Below, in pieces: positions 1-11,883 of a DNA stretch of 64,000 bases (within the stretch, counting starts at the first letter, position 1; each line of letters opens with the position of its first letter). This stretch comes from Takakia lepidozioides (Eukaryota; Streptophyta; Takakiopsida; Takakiales; Takakiaceae), in the NCBI GenBank assembly GCA_030704615.1, contig CM060732.1, forward strand, positions 80,127,171 to 80,191,170, written 5' to 3'. Below the pieces are notes generated by a model. It was not told where the DNA came from and ran no database searches. It worked only from the letters and a program-made list of their open reading frames with translations. The position numbers and the translations under genes were made by a program.

Positions 1-92
1 GTACGAATGGCGTTACACATATTCCACCCAGACTGCTTAGGCTCTGCTAGCTTCTGATTAATATTGCGATTCACTGGGGTTGACCTGAGCAG

Positions 93-1233
93 GCAAGGGT
101 CGAGCAGAAGAGAGTTAAGGAGGAGGCAAAAGCAATTGAAGTCAAGAAAAAGGAGGAGCTGCGCGCTGAAGAAGTTATTCACCTTGCTGAGGTCTATCGC
201 TATCCCTCTTTCAGAAGCTGCTCACTGTACATTTAGCATAGGGTACATTTTCCAGGCCAGGAATGTTTCGACGTCCTGCGATTGATCATCACCAGATTTA
301 TCTATAGTTTTCCATACCTTTGTTTACTGCAACTGTGCAACTCGACTGATGTAGCATTTGGAATTGCAACATGCCATGCGGGCAGATCAAAATTAACAAG
401 ATAAGAGCAAAAGCGACTGAGGAGGCAATCCGAATAAAAGCACATGCCAATGAGGAAGCTGAGAGACTCATAGCTGAAGCTTACGTGCGAGCTGAACGGG
501 TATGGGCTTCTTCTCAGTCTACCCCTCTGTCAATTGAATTGAAGTGGCGGCTTGCTCAATTTGCTCAATTCGAAACCGACCAAGTGGAGAATACATCTAG
601 ATAAGTCTGATTTACATGCTTATGATGAGTGACAGACCTGTAGCTTTGTCGGAAAGCTAGACCTGTAAGGTGTTTCCCATCACCGAACCCACGAAAGAAG
701 GGCGTCCACTTAGGCGGCATTGGTACAAAGCGGTGAATGTCCTAGTCGAGGTTGTATATAGTGCAGGTCATGCAAGCTATCAAGGATATTTCTCAAATAT
801 CTCTGAACCGAAAGGCCTGATGCGTTGTATACTGCAAGACACAGTAACTAGCCCAGTCACGGAGTTTGAAAGTCAGCTAGCCAAGAACTGTTACTGTCCT
901 TGAGCTGATCGTGCAACTCCTTTTAAAGATGGCGGTACTGTACTAGAAAATACTTTTGAATCTGTACTCGTGCTTCAATCAATTCTAAATGTCGAATATG
1001 ATGTGATGGGCTCACGTCCGAGTCTGGAAGGAAGGAGTTGATGAAATCATGTCCCTGGAGACAAATTCATTTCGAGGGTAAGAGTGGTCTCTTTTCTGAC
1101 GAGGGTACCGGGTGATGGACTGCAGGAAAAAGCAGAGATAGAGGAAAGGAAGAAACGAGAGATTGCAGAGCTACAAGATCGTGTGGAGCAAATGATAGCT
1201 ATGGGCCAGATCCCTGAACCTGAACACAAGGGG
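93..1233 (+). CDS. Partial coiled-coil protein gene, three exons
   Basis: I do not recognise this gene. Three exon-like blocks lie in order: 93-191 (33 codons), 386-499 (38 codons) and 1126-1233 (36 codons). Each follows an AG acceptor, ends at a GT donor and is a whole number of codons, so all three join in phase 0. All encode a similar Glu/Lys/Arg/Ala-rich sequence, for example IRAKATEEAIRIKAHANEEA in the second block, typical of a long charged coiled coil. In-frame stops occur just outside the blocks, which supports real exon limits. The N-terminal part would lie left of the window and no clear last exon is seen, so the gene is partial or truncated. A remnant is also possible. Confidence 0.4.
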
Positions 1234-1865
1234 GTAGTCCACCGTGTGAAAAACACACTTACCTGCCGCCATGAATAACCTCTAGAGCTTGCTTCGTCCG
1301 TTCTCTCCCCTCGGGAGAGAAAATGTGGTCCTGTATAAGAACGTGGACAAGTTAGATGCACAATGACTGCAACGAGTACGTGATCTTCTCTCGCTCTCCC
1401 GGCTATCGTGATCCTTCAACTCATTTCAGCTCAAGTTTGGTGCCTGCAGAGCAATGGTTCCATGATGGGCCATCCTCCAAGCTCCAGCTCTTGACGACAG
1501 AGACCAAGACTATAGCCATACCATGTTACATAAAAGTTTGAAGACCGTTTAGTTCAAATTTGTGAGTTGTTTGTTGCATACAGAGAAATGTTGAGCATTT
1601 TCTTCTGTCAACGTGTGAAGTGAAGATGGGGATACTTGAATGATACATCGTAGCGATATCGAAGCAGTCTCTGGCCTTTTCACAAATGAAATGAAATGGT
1701 GCTTTATAACGTCCGCGGAAAGCTCATAGAGCTTATGGGACAAAGGAAAAAAAAAAGTTCACAATGAACTCAAATGCTGAATGTATGACATACACAAGCT
1801 CAACATGACTGAAATGGCAATGATAACAGAGAATACTGTTGCTCCCTTCTTTTGTGCGCCTTATA

Positions 1866-2656
1866 ATGGCACTGCAAGGAAGTTATTTCTTCCTTGCTTT
1901 AACTCTATCAACAGGGCTCCGTGTGTATATGAAAGTCAGTGCACACGGAAGCTGGGAAGTTCTAGTAGATGCGGGAATAGCTGCTACGCATATTGCCATA
2001 ACACACTATGACACAGCGATCATGCTTGATCGGACAAATACCGCGGCCTCTTTCATCCATCTTCCAAATGGAACCTGTCGCGACGACCCGCAGGATCTTG
2101 TCCTCAAGCATGACTGCACCTGCACATTCTGTCATGTTCGAAACGAAGTCGAATACAGGTGCATTCAAACAGACACCTGGTGCTCGTCTGGGCATAGCAT
2201 GGTGCAGACCGGAGGTGACTGTGACGGAAACAAAAAGATAAGAAGGCTCACACCATGCCCAGCCAATGGCCAATGTGAGTGGGTTGAGTCCACAAACGAG
2301 AACCTGTTCGAGGGCAAGTGGTATTCAACCAACCAACTACTACCAAGAGGGACGCCAGATCCTGTGGGAGCGCAGTCTTCACTTATTATGAGTTTGTGCC
2401 CAAAAGAAGTGCAGGAGAAGGCTCGTTCCCTTTGCAGCTCCTGAAGAACACGAACGACGTCGAGAATGATAACTACTACTTAGTTACCCCTTCGTTCTCT
2501 TGTTGCCTGATGAAAATCTCTTTGTCTTTGTCAACAGGGACTCGGTTCTTCTCAACTATCACACCGGCGCAGTGCTGAAAACCTTCCCAACTATTCCTGG
2601 GGAGCCCCGGAACAACCCACACAGCAGGATCGTCGGTTCTGTTGCCCTCCCAATAT
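1866..2656 (+). pseudogene. Glyoxal oxidase (GLOX-like), 5' part, frameshifted
   Basis: The region resembles the N-terminal half of plant glyoxal oxidases, secreted copper-radical enzymes that oxidise aldehydes and release hydrogen peroxide. A possible start at 1866 is followed by a hydrophobic signal-peptide-like stretch, then GSWEVL, a TAITHYDT-like stretch, MLDRTN, the diagnostic IQTDTWCSSG, QTGGD.DG.KKIR, W..STN.LLP and finally LLPDENLFVF and GEPRNNP. The match moves between all three forward frames, with breaks near 2120, 2155, 2345 and 2500, and the usual LSDGTL segment after WCSSG is missing. It ends near 2656 without the C-terminal half. It is therefore a pseudogene. A fragment of the missing C-terminal domain lies in the same orientation at 26745-27030. 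Confidence 0.85.
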
Positions 2657-4076
2657 GGACAACATCATTCCACTGGCACTAACCTCCTTTCCGACCATTG
2701 ACGTTAAGTTTTGTAAACTTGTGAAGTATTGGCACTGAAAAGTGTGCAAAATGTCTCATGTAATGAGCTCAGAGTTGAATGTGAAGTGACTCTATGTTCG
2801 CTAACGACTTGTACTTTTGTTTTCAAACATATTACCACGCGGATTGCGCTTAATTTTTCCCTGTGAATCCCAACCCCATGATCTACTCCAAATTTGTTAG
2901 GGGCTGTTATGTCAAAAGAACTAATGCTAAAGTAGATTCCCCATTTATATATGGCATCTCCGTCTATTTACTAATACAATCTGACCAATCTACATGGCCA
3001 GTTTATTGCTTTCTTAGATCCGTGTACTAGTGCTTGCTGGGCAACGTCTGTTCTCTATGGTCATGTGCAGCAGACGCATCAGTGGATTCAGAGAGGCATA
3101 CTCTCCCATATGCTGTCGTTTGTAGTCTGTCCCATCATCCATGAAAGCACTCATGGTCCAGGTAGGTGTTATATTGTAATAGGAATTTGCGAATTCACGT
3201 AGGTACGTAAACAGCTTGAAGTGGTGTGCATAACTATATTATGGGCCAGGATCTATAAATGTTTCCTCAGCAACAACACATTTGAAGACTGCATAAGACC
3301 TTAAAGAATGGTGCACCCTCAAAGGGTCTAACGATAATCCCCTTAACAATGAGTTGATCGAGCAAGCTGCTTGCAGTGCATGCTCATTATGGAAGGCAGT
3401 CAACAATGTCTCATTACATTTTCAGATACCAATAAATTGAACTATTATATTTCTACTTCAAAGAGGTGTTTTTATTAAAAAAATTAAATGGAAAGGCGAG
3501 CCTCAGGTGTAAATCGTACAAGGAAAACATAACCTTGTGGGTGCCATAAGCTTATAAGGTAAAGGAAACTTCCAAGGAGCCACAATATGATGAAATCCAG
3601 TACAGCTTTATTTACATGAGGTATTTAGAAAAACCCCAAAACCTGGGAAATGACAAAGAAGGGAGGAAAGAGAAGCAAGCTAAACTAAGCTATTCAAACT
3701 GATCAGGCATCCCAACCTACTGCCTGAAGCCACACGGGCTGCACAACAACTAAAGGAGCTAACATCGACCACAAAGAGCTGCCAGAAAACCAGGGCCCAC
3801 ACCGGGCAAATACCCCACCAAAGACTCCCAGAGCGAGAACAAATAGCCAGTCTCTAGAAGGAAAATAATCAGGAAGCAGCTGAGGCCAAAGGCAACAGCC
3901 TATCCGTGCAGTGCTCACAACAATCCTGCGCTTTCTCTCCGATCCTCGTGAATCTCGACAAGGACCGACAGCCTCGACGAGAACAAACTCCCAAGGGGAG
4001 AGCAGAGAGCTAGCAGGACAGGCACGAACGAGCGTCCATTTACAGAATTCCTGTTTTTCACGACGATGACGCCAAC
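2657..4076. other. Intergenic, no gene recognised
   Basis: No coding region is supported here. A short block at 3160-3215 recurs, diverged, at 7485-7530 and is the first of several collinear matches between 3-6 kb and 7.5-11 kb. An open stretch on the minus strand at 3703-4098 has no recognisable domain and is probably fortuitous, or remnant downstream sequence of the ORF at 4141-5001. Confidence 0.5.
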
Positions 4077-4140
4077 TTATGTCATTGTCTAAATCCACAT
4101 GTGAGATTGGAGACCCTCTAGCTGCAGTCGGGAATGCAAC

Positions 4141-5001
4141 TCAAAGTTGGAACATGTGCAGGTCGGCGGGATGTAAATACTTATCAAGTTCAGCCTGGGA
4201 GTTGAAGAGTATGGGTATATCCGGCAGCGAAGGTAAAGCTGTTGGTTCAAAAGCCCGGCCATGATCCGTGTTCCAAGTTGAATCAACCTCATCCTCATCA
4301 TCTGACCATGCACCCTCAGTGGAGTAGCTCTGCATATTTACAGAAGCTTCACTTGTTGTCGGGCCGCCATCAAGATGCCAGTCATAGTCGGTTTGCGCAA
4401 ATCCACACTCGGAGGATACCTTGATCGATGCATACGAAATTGTTTCAATATCAACTTCAGTGTCCTCATCACCTGACCATCCAATGATCACGGAAGCCTC
4501 AGCCTCCAGCTGCTTGGTGAAGTGGTGCATGTTTATAGAAGCTTCACTTGTTGTAGGCCTATCACCAACAATCCAGTCATCTGTTTGGCCAAATCCACCC
4601 TGCAGCCGGTTCGCAGCCATAAAAGCTTTCGTTGAGGGTAGAAAAAAGGCCGACGAGGGTGCTACTTCAGACGCCCCACTAGAAACGGGATGACCAATGA
4701 TCAGCTTCCTCTTCTTCGCAGACTTCACGACAATCATATTTGCAGCTTCACTTGTTGTAGGTCCATCACCAACAATCCAGTCATTGCTTTGGCCAAATCC
4801 ACCCTGCAGCAGGTTGGGAGCCATAAAAGGTTCCGTTGAGGGTCCAGAAAAGGCCGACTTCCTCTTCTTCGCAGACTTCCCGAAAATCATATTTGCAGCG
4901 TGCAGTTCAGTATTGAAAGAGTGGAAGAGAAGAGGAGTAATTTGGACAGAAACTATAAAGTACTCTGGCTGCTCACGAAGTCTGATTCTGATGAAAACCA
5001 C
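4141..5001 (-). CDS. Unknown repeat-containing protein, 286 aa
   Basis: An uninterrupted 286-codon minus-strand frame with no family I recognise. It contains three degenerate internal repeats built around GGFGQ(S/T)(N/D)DWIVGD and PTTSEA(S).NM. The first two are preceded by (A/P)STE/KAFMA.N.LQ and by AKKRK, a basic nuclear-localisation-like motif that occurs twice. The C-terminal third is acidic (WSDDEDEVDS) and includes an SLPDIPILFNSQAELDKYL stretch. Repeats retained in frame argue that it was once coding, either as a free-standing gene or as one exon. The sequence just downstream (4077-4140) matches 8457-8520, so a relative may have existed in the duplicated block. Confidence 0.45.
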   Translation of the reverse strand: MVFIRIRLREQPEYFIVSVQITPLLFHSFNTELHAANMIFGKSAKKRKSAFSGPSTEPFMAPNLLQGGFGQSNDWIVGDGPTTSEAANMIVVKSAKKRKLIIGHPVSSGASEVAPSSAFFLPSTKAFMAANRLQGGFGQTDDWIVGDRPTTSEASINMHHFTKQLEAEASVIIGWSGDEDTEVDIETISYASIKVSSECGFAQTDYDWHLDGGPTTSEASVNMQSYSTEGAWSDDEDEVDSTWNTDHGRAFEPTALPSLPDIPILFNSQAELDKYLHPADLHMFQL

Positions 5002-5496
5002 GCTAAATTCTTACACGAATCTCTATGAGGTGTGTATAGCGAGTGGCCACACACAAAAAGCCTCCTGCTTTTAGCTCCTGACAATCGCAGAAATGGATGC
5101 TGATGGAAATGACTTCAAATGCTAGCGAGCACTTGTATGCGGGTAGCAGCAGATTCTTACAGCCACACTAGGAAAAGTCCTATCTGCATGTATCGGCAGC
5201 AGCCGTGGGAAACAGTGAATATATAGAGCGAGTCCTGCCCTTGAGAAAGCCGTTTATAATTAGAAGAGCGCCCAACTTTTTCCACTCTGAGTCAGGCCAC
5301 AAAAAGTAAAAGTAAAAGCAAAGTAAGGGTAGTCTTTTCTCAACGATGAAATAATTCGTCACAGGTCGTTCATTTTCGTTCGTCATCTGACGCTTTTCTT
5401 TCTTTTATTTGTTTCTTAAAGGGAAACACCTGCCACCTGGGAGCGACAACTCACGAATCAGGCCCAGCGTTTCTTTTTTTGGAGATTTGGAAAACA

Positions 5497-5735
5497 GCAC
5501 GAGTGGCTACAGAGTTTTGCGTACATTCTGTTCATCCACTGAAATTAGGATAGAATCATCCACATCCGTACTTTAGTCTATCGTCCATACATGGAAAATT
5601 CATCCATTATTTATTTTTTATTTGGAGAAGTTTGGCGATTTCATGAAAAAACAGGGAATTTGCGACAGAATATCCCCCCCACCTTTTTTTCTTGGGTCGA
5701 AATCTGGCGAAAATTGGCCGATAAAAATAATAAAT
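5497..5735 (+). repeat. Dispersed repeat, copy 1
   Basis: An AT-rich block containing GTTCATCCA, TTAGGATAGAATCATCCAC and TTTATTTGGAGAAGTTTGGC that recurs in the same orientation at 33756-33965 with moderate divergence. There is no coding capacity and no clear terminal repeats. It is probably a fragment of an uncharacterised non-coding transposable element. Confidence 0.6.
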
Positions 5736-7110
5736 GGACTCCGTCGAAATAAATAGACTGTTTCTGCTGGACGGAATAAATAGACTCCTTGTTTCTTTTC
5801 ATGAGTCTGGTCTTCCTTCATGATCTTTCTTCATGATCCTCAGTATTTTCAGCATCTGTTGGTGTTCATCTTCAATATCATTATTGAGTTTTGATGAGGT
5901 ACTGTTGTCTTCATTCATGATGTTGTATCCTTTTGCATCATGCTTTGTCTTTCTTCTCCACATCAGTCTGTTTCCAGCATACAAAAGGGGAGAGAGAGAG
6001 AGACTCAGTCATTGTTAGAGAGTGAGTCCCTTGCATGTGGTGGCTATGGCGCCTTCAGGGATGCCATTCAAATTAGGTAATAACCCCAAACACTTCGTGG
6101 TTTCCTTTTTGGGTACCTGTGTTGTATGTATCCCGCCATTGGATACAGGCTCAGAATTATCTTTGGAACAATTGAGCAGAAACGAAGGTTCTCGGGGCAA
6201 AGAAGCAAGAAAACGCACAGCATCGTTGGACAAGGCCGATAGTTCGTACATCTGCACGTAGGTGAACGATGGAGCATGGAACAGTGCTGGTCGGAGTTCT
6301 ATAAAGATCCTTCGCAATGGTGGGACAGTAGCCTTGACCGAATTGTACCCCTAGTTGTTGAGTGAAGTTAGCAAAATCAAAAATCAAAAGTTCACGAGGC
6401 CAAAATCTTGTTTTGACTGGCATGGGAGCAACAGTCAGTGGCAGCAAGCCAGGAATGCTTCATACCTTCCATAGAGTCTCTCGGATCAGTTCTTTTGAAA
6501 ATACTACTGGCCTGGATATGATGGGCTATGTATCTACTGGACCTGACCACTGCCTATGGTTTGAGCTATGGTTCCTACTGTACAAGAATTTGCAAATCAG
6601 TCGCCCTTGGAAGAAGACAAAACTGTGTAAACAAGTTGAGGAAGACTTAACAAAACCCTTCTTTGCTAACATCATATATTAAGAGGCTGTGTCCTCCACT
6701 TCAGAACGGAAGACGAAACTGGGAAAGGTTGTTGTAATGTCCCTGCATAGTAGAGATGACCAGATTATTGCTAGGCCTGTAGCAAGACCCACATTCTGGG
6801 GTATGATGGGGCAACTGCCAGAGAGGTGAAAAACTTTAACAGCAGGGTCCACACAAGTCAGTAATCATTTACCAAACCCAGATCAACGACTAGCTACCAA
6901 CTAGACTGATTATACCTTTTATATTATCACTTGGTTTACCATGTATAGAATTACTTACATATTCAGGAGATCACAGCATTTTGCTGTGAAAAAAATTGCT
7001 CTGAAAACATGGTCTGTGTTTACTCCATTTGCATGAAGTGTATAGCTCGAATAAACATTAACATGGACGACTCCATAGTGAAAGGAGAGACAGAGATACA
7101 GAGAGAGTAC

Positions 7111-7223
7111 TTCAGGTAATGGAGTGTCATGTTCTTCATGAGAGACGGGTGGTGCAACACCAAGTTACACCACTCCTCTTTGTCAATGCGACCGTCATTC
7201 TTTGTGTCAGCCTCTGCAAAGGT
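7111..7223 (-). pseudogene. Orphan exon of a calcineurin B-like (CBL) calcium sensor
   Basis: A 113-nt exon on the minus strand, preceded by CAG and followed by GTACTC, encodes the fourth EF-hand and adjoining helix of a CBL protein. The calcium loop reads [14 protein letters not shown], with Asp/Asn/Asp/Arg/Asp/Glu at loop positions, followed by NLVL.HPSL.KNMTL.YLK, a signature of the plant CBL family that activates CIPK kinases. No other CBL exon is seen: neither the first three EF-hands upstream on the minus strand nor the usual TTFPSFVF C-terminal exon. It is either a gene fragment or an exon stranded by rearrangement. The exon itself has no stop or frameshift, so loss was recent or the remaining exons lie beyond large introns. 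Confidence 0.8.
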
Positions 7224-7484
7224 CTGTTTTCAACATGTTACCACAGCACAAACATTGTAAGACAATGAGTTCATGAAAAGGTTTATACCAATGGGAGAAC
7301 CTTGTAAAAAACCTCAAGGAAAGACACAAGGAAAAGAAACAACGAAAACAAGGAAACCAGAAAGAATGATATCTCATCACTAAGAGAGTCAATCCAAGAG
7401 GAAGAAACAAATCAACTACATCACATATAACAGTGACCAGCTACCTAACCCAACCCTGACTTCATCAGTTCCTGACTCCATCAG

Positions 7485-10400
7485 CAGGTAGGTGTGATAT
7501 CGTAATAGCAATTCACGTAGTTCCGTGACTGTAATCTTCGACGTTGAAGATGAAACTCGACCCTACTGTACTGGCCCTGAGGCTGGTTTGTGCAGAGGCA
7601 CAGACCGCTACTACTTAAGTTGCGTGCTTTCCAGCCGGTCCTTTGTATGCAGCATGGGGACCCAGTTATTTGTTTTTGGATTCGCTATGATCCAGTACTA
7701 GGCACCACAGAAACCTAGGAAAAACCTTTTCATGGGACGTGATGATGTTGGGGATTATGCAAGATGCTCCAGGTGCTCTTGTGTTGCTCAGCAGCACGGC
7801 TGCTTAACTTTTCTTGTCCTAGACATGGGTTGACGGCCTCTAGATTAGTGAGTCTCAAGCATCAATTCACTCATTTTTCAACCTTGTCAGTATACTCTCC
7901 AAGTTACTTCGGGTCCAATCTGCTTTACGGACATCACTCTTTCTGCTTGAGAGCTGCTCGACCCATCACAATTACAAGTGTACAATTTGAGTAATTACTG
8001 CTGCTTCGAGCTCATTCACCAGGCTCCCAGGAGAAATTTTAGGCCTTCTCAAATCTTGATTACTTTCTTCTTCACAAGGTTGTGTAGCTTGACTATAGTT
8101 TCATAATGCACTTAGAATTCAGAAGCAAACAACTTATTTGCAATCGGCTGCAAATATTGTCATACCAGAGTTGTGATCAGAGCCTCATCTTGACCGAACA
8201 CTTCAGGCATTTTTACACCTTCTCTGAGCCATTCAATCGAATGCATGAAGATGGTCACCAAATTTTCATCTCCTATTCCTTCCGACAACACAGGCCCGGC
8301 TTCCTACCTCAATGTTGTTGTCTTCACTCGCCATGAGAGGTTCAGCCTCCTCTACAGCAGATTGATTGAAATTGTAACATGAATCACCTCTTCCACATTT
8401 CACATTCCAACCCTTGAGCTAGCCAAGCTCAGCAGGTCCTCGGTGGCCCTCTCGATGTCATTGTCTAAATCCACACGGGTTCCAAAGATTTGGGGACCCT
8501 CCAGCAGTTGGGAATGCTGGTGGCCCAGAGTCCGAAAGTCTGGTGCGGAGAATGATACACCAAGCCCATGAGGAGTCGAAATAATTGATAATATCGAATC
8601 TCCTGCTTTCAGAACAACAGACAAAACTCCTCAAGCCTTATGCCCCGCAGTAATTAGATCAAAAAATATTATGAAGAATGGAAGGCACACCTGGAGGAGA
8701 GAGACAAGACACAATCACAGCAGCATTTCCCACAGATGCCAGAGAGTCAGAGTCCTGACGCAAGACCAGACCCCACATAAACTCCAATTGCTACCCTGGA
8801 AAATGTTGAGCAAATGAAGTCAATACAACCAAAATTAAACAATTTCCAGGCAAAGTAGCACTGTCGAATCTTATCGCAAATAAAAGAAGCAAAGAACACT
8901 AAAAAAGACAATGCTCCAAGGCCTCAGATATGTTAGAGAAACCAGGAAGCAAGTCCTCCCATTTCCTCCGCCACTTAAGATTGGGTTGGTACGAAACCAG
9001 GGAGGGGAAATAACCGAGCTTAGCTAAATAGTTGAAGAATGGAACCCCCTGCCAAGACAACTCACCAAGGTTGAAACACGGACTAGAAAGAGGGAGAGGG
9101 GTGACTGTCCTACAAACATGTTCAGAGCAACATCTGAGTTGGCAAGGAGACTTGCTCCAATGATTAATGATCAGATGGGGTTTGGGCTCCTAAGAACAGA
9201 AAAGCGATCTGTTGTTCTAAGTTGGAAGTACAAGCTTCCATTACATTGTCTTGGTGGACCCAAGAGACAAAAACTAACTCCCAATTAAAAAGACATTATA
9301 TGGAGGCGCATTTATGTTAAGCATTTCAACTCTCACTCCACCGTTCATCTCATGGAAACACAGGTGAGAATGGTACTGTCTACTCGAGTATCTCTTTCTC
9401 TTTTCTTTTTTTTCAAGAGGGGACAGTATCTTCACGACCCCAGGTGTGGTCTTCCTTCATGATGTCGTACTATCTTTCTTTGTGATCCTAAGTCTATTTT
9501 CACCATGTGGTGTTGTTCATCTTCAATACCATTTTTGTGTTTTGATGAGGTACTGTTGTCTTCATTGATGATGTTGTATCCTTTTTCATGATGCTTTGTC
9601 TTTCTTCACGACATCAGTCTGTTTTCAGTATACAAATGGGGAGAGAGAGATAAAGAAGTGAAAGATCAAGAGAGTTGTATAAAATGGAGTAGGACAGGCA
9701 CCCAAAAATCACACCTGATAACAAGAGCCCAGCAAAAGCCAAACACATGACAGTTGTATTATTTATGCGTGAGTATGACCAGAACTGTGACTTGACTAAG
9801 AGACCAGCCCTAGATATTTATGCAGCCTCAGTTTTCCCTACCTATAACTCTTCATAGCTAATACAATGACGCCGAGTGGGAAGCAGCATGTCACTATTGT
9901 AGGTATAAGGCATGTGAGTTGACATTCTTTGGAGTTTTAGAGAATGACTCGTACATTCCAGCTCTTACTAACTGGAGAGGTTTAGAAACCAACAAGGCAA
10001 AGCAAAGCATGTGGAGAAGTACTGCTTTCAGGCCCTCTGAATCCTTTTCGTCCACATGGTTGCTGACAATTGAGGGACTGTGTGGCAGACCTTAAGAAGG
10101 GATACAGCTCTACCAGCTGTATCAGTGTATTGGTCAATGTTTGGAGAAGCTGACTGCACTATTCCTGCCACATTTGAGGTAAATGCCTAGGATGGGATGC
10201 TTTCGAGTGTTGTCCATTGGGAGCTCAGTCATTATCAGAGATTCCATACACTACTCCAACACCCTGCTTTCACGACAATGGCCATTTTGCAGCCGTGACT
10301 CATTTGACTGAGTATATGACTACCGAGACACGAAAGCCGAATTGCAGCTTGGCCTCCCCCATTATAGTGACCATCACAACTACACACTACAAAAATTGCA

Positions 10401-11032
10401 GGATCGATAAACGACTATGAAATATCAACTGATACGGCAGTGGCAAGACTGCCAAAAAACAACCAGCCTCTCCTTTTGGTGACATTTGGGGGACAGGAGG
10501 AGAGAGAGATGATTTGTCCTTGGAAATGACAGAAGGAAAGAGACGTAAGAAATGCGGCAGCAAATGATGATTCACACCCATCCATGTACCTTGAAGCTGG
10601 ATGATCATTTCCCATGTATAGAGGAGCCTCTGGTTGCAATCGTTTCTGGCATCGGGGTTGCAAGTACACGGACCAAGACATATCTTCCTGCCTCTTTCTC
10701 ACTCACTGCAGCCTCTTCCCACGTTCTCCTGCACGTACATGCCTAATCCGTACCCAAGGCCCTGCTCCCGCTTCAGTCATGCGAGAGGCATCGTCGTGCA
10801 GCGGATTAAAGGGCTGTGCTGTGGAGCTGAAAGCGGCATCCTCCTTGGCATGTGCAGAGGGCGGAGTCTCTTGCATGTGGTGGCTATGGGGCCTTCAGGA
10901 TGCCATTCAAATTAGATAATAACACGAAACACTCAGCGGTTTCTTTTATGGGTCCCTGTGTTGTATGTATCCCGCCGTTGGATCCAGGCTCGCAATTGCC
11001 TTTTGCACAATACAGCAGGAATGAAGGCGGAG
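7485..11032. repeat. Segmental duplication, copy 2
   Basis: Blocks at 7485-7530, 8457-8520, 9446-9660 and 10862-11032 match 3160-3215, 4077-4140, 5815-6003 and 6017-6190 in order and orientation. The third shares TTTTGATGAGGTACTGTTG and ends in a short GA-rich tract in both copies. Between the third and fourth blocks this copy has about 1.2 kb absent from copy 1, either an insertion here or a deletion there. The last block abuts the truncated end of the gag-protease remnant. No gene is recognised between 7.4 and 11.0 kb; an open minus-strand stretch near 8900-9290 is vaguely LINE-like but unsupported. Confidence 0.55.
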
Positions 11033-11192
11033 CTCCCCTCCAAAGCCTCTATCCAGCACCCTAGATGCAATCAAGCAATGTTTAGAAAGCATCAGGCGTT
11101 TCCATCCTTTAACCTCAAGATAACTGCCTTTTGGACAAAGAAAGGTTAAGCCAAGAGAAACAATCTTTTGGGATGAGGCAGGTATAACAAAG

Positions 11193-11827
11193 TCAGTTGG
11201 ATTGCGAAGAAGAGTGCCCTAGGATTGGAATGGGAGGGCCACTCTTCTTACCAGGCAAAGGTGGCTGCCACTGATACAAGGTGGAAGGAGCTGACTTGGC
11301 AAAGTTAAAGTATCGTGTCCAATTGTATTGTTCACCAGCCTGCCGTCTTGTCTCAGCAGCAATGGTACGCTTGTGAGAGAGATGTGCAGTGGCACAACCG
11401 GCTGGCAATGAAGCAGAGTTGAGCTGCACCTTGTGGGGTGGGGAGCTGCCACCGGCAAGCCACATTATGTTTTCAACCACATCAATTTTGGCCCCTGCAG
11501 CACACATCCAATCCAAGCCCAACAGCAAGTTAGTGTAACCGACTTGCAACTGACCTTGATAGGGATGGTGACCAAACCTAGGGGCTCATAACGCGTGCCA
11601 TCTACAATGGTCACCTGCAGACCTGTGGCTGGAGTGAGCTTGAGACCAAGTAGTCTAACCACTGACAATGGAACAGCAGACATGGTGCAAGTGCAGCCTG
11701 TGTCAACAACACATGGAAACGAGAGGTGCCCTATGTGACATTGAGTCATGAGAGGGTGAACTCTTTCCTTCCTAAGCTTCCTGTTTGCTTCACAATGCAT
11801 CAATTTGAATTCATTGGACAACATCAC
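11193..11827 (-). pseudogene. Retropepsin domain of a Ty3/gypsy-type element, frameshifted
   Basis: Minus-strand remnant of a retrotransposon aspartic protease. It reads FPCVVDTGCTCTM, where DTG is the catalytic Asp-Thr-Gly, and then YEPLGLVTIPI. A one-base frameshift near 11540 moves the reading into the frame that gives YTNLLLGLDWM, the second conserved part of retropepsins. It lies directly downstream of the gag remnant, as expected for gag-pol order. No reverse transcriptase follows: similarity stops near 11190, where the duplicated 10862-11032 block begins, so the element is truncated there. Confidence 0.75.
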
Positions 11828-11883
11828 AGAAACAACAGATTCACCTGTGGTAGGGTTTTTGGGATACTGACCGCTTGGCCCCT

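Larger units (their letters stand above)
3160..6190. repeat. Segmental duplication, copy 1
   Basis: Four short blocks recur in the same order and orientation in copy 2 (7485-11032): 3160-3215, 4077-4140, 5815-6003 and 6017-6190. The last two are the best preserved; 6017-6190 contains the readable shared stretch CVVCIPPLD.GS. In this copy those two blocks are nearly adjacent, whereas in copy 2 they lie about 1.2 kb apart. The intervening sequence has diverged or been replaced. The copied unit is of unknown nature. Confidence 0.6.

Noticed and set aside
8900-9290. Open minus-strand stretch with a LINE-like feel (SLVSYQPNLKWRRKWEDL)
   Set aside because: No catalytic or zinc motif and no second copy, so not enough to call a retrotransposon.
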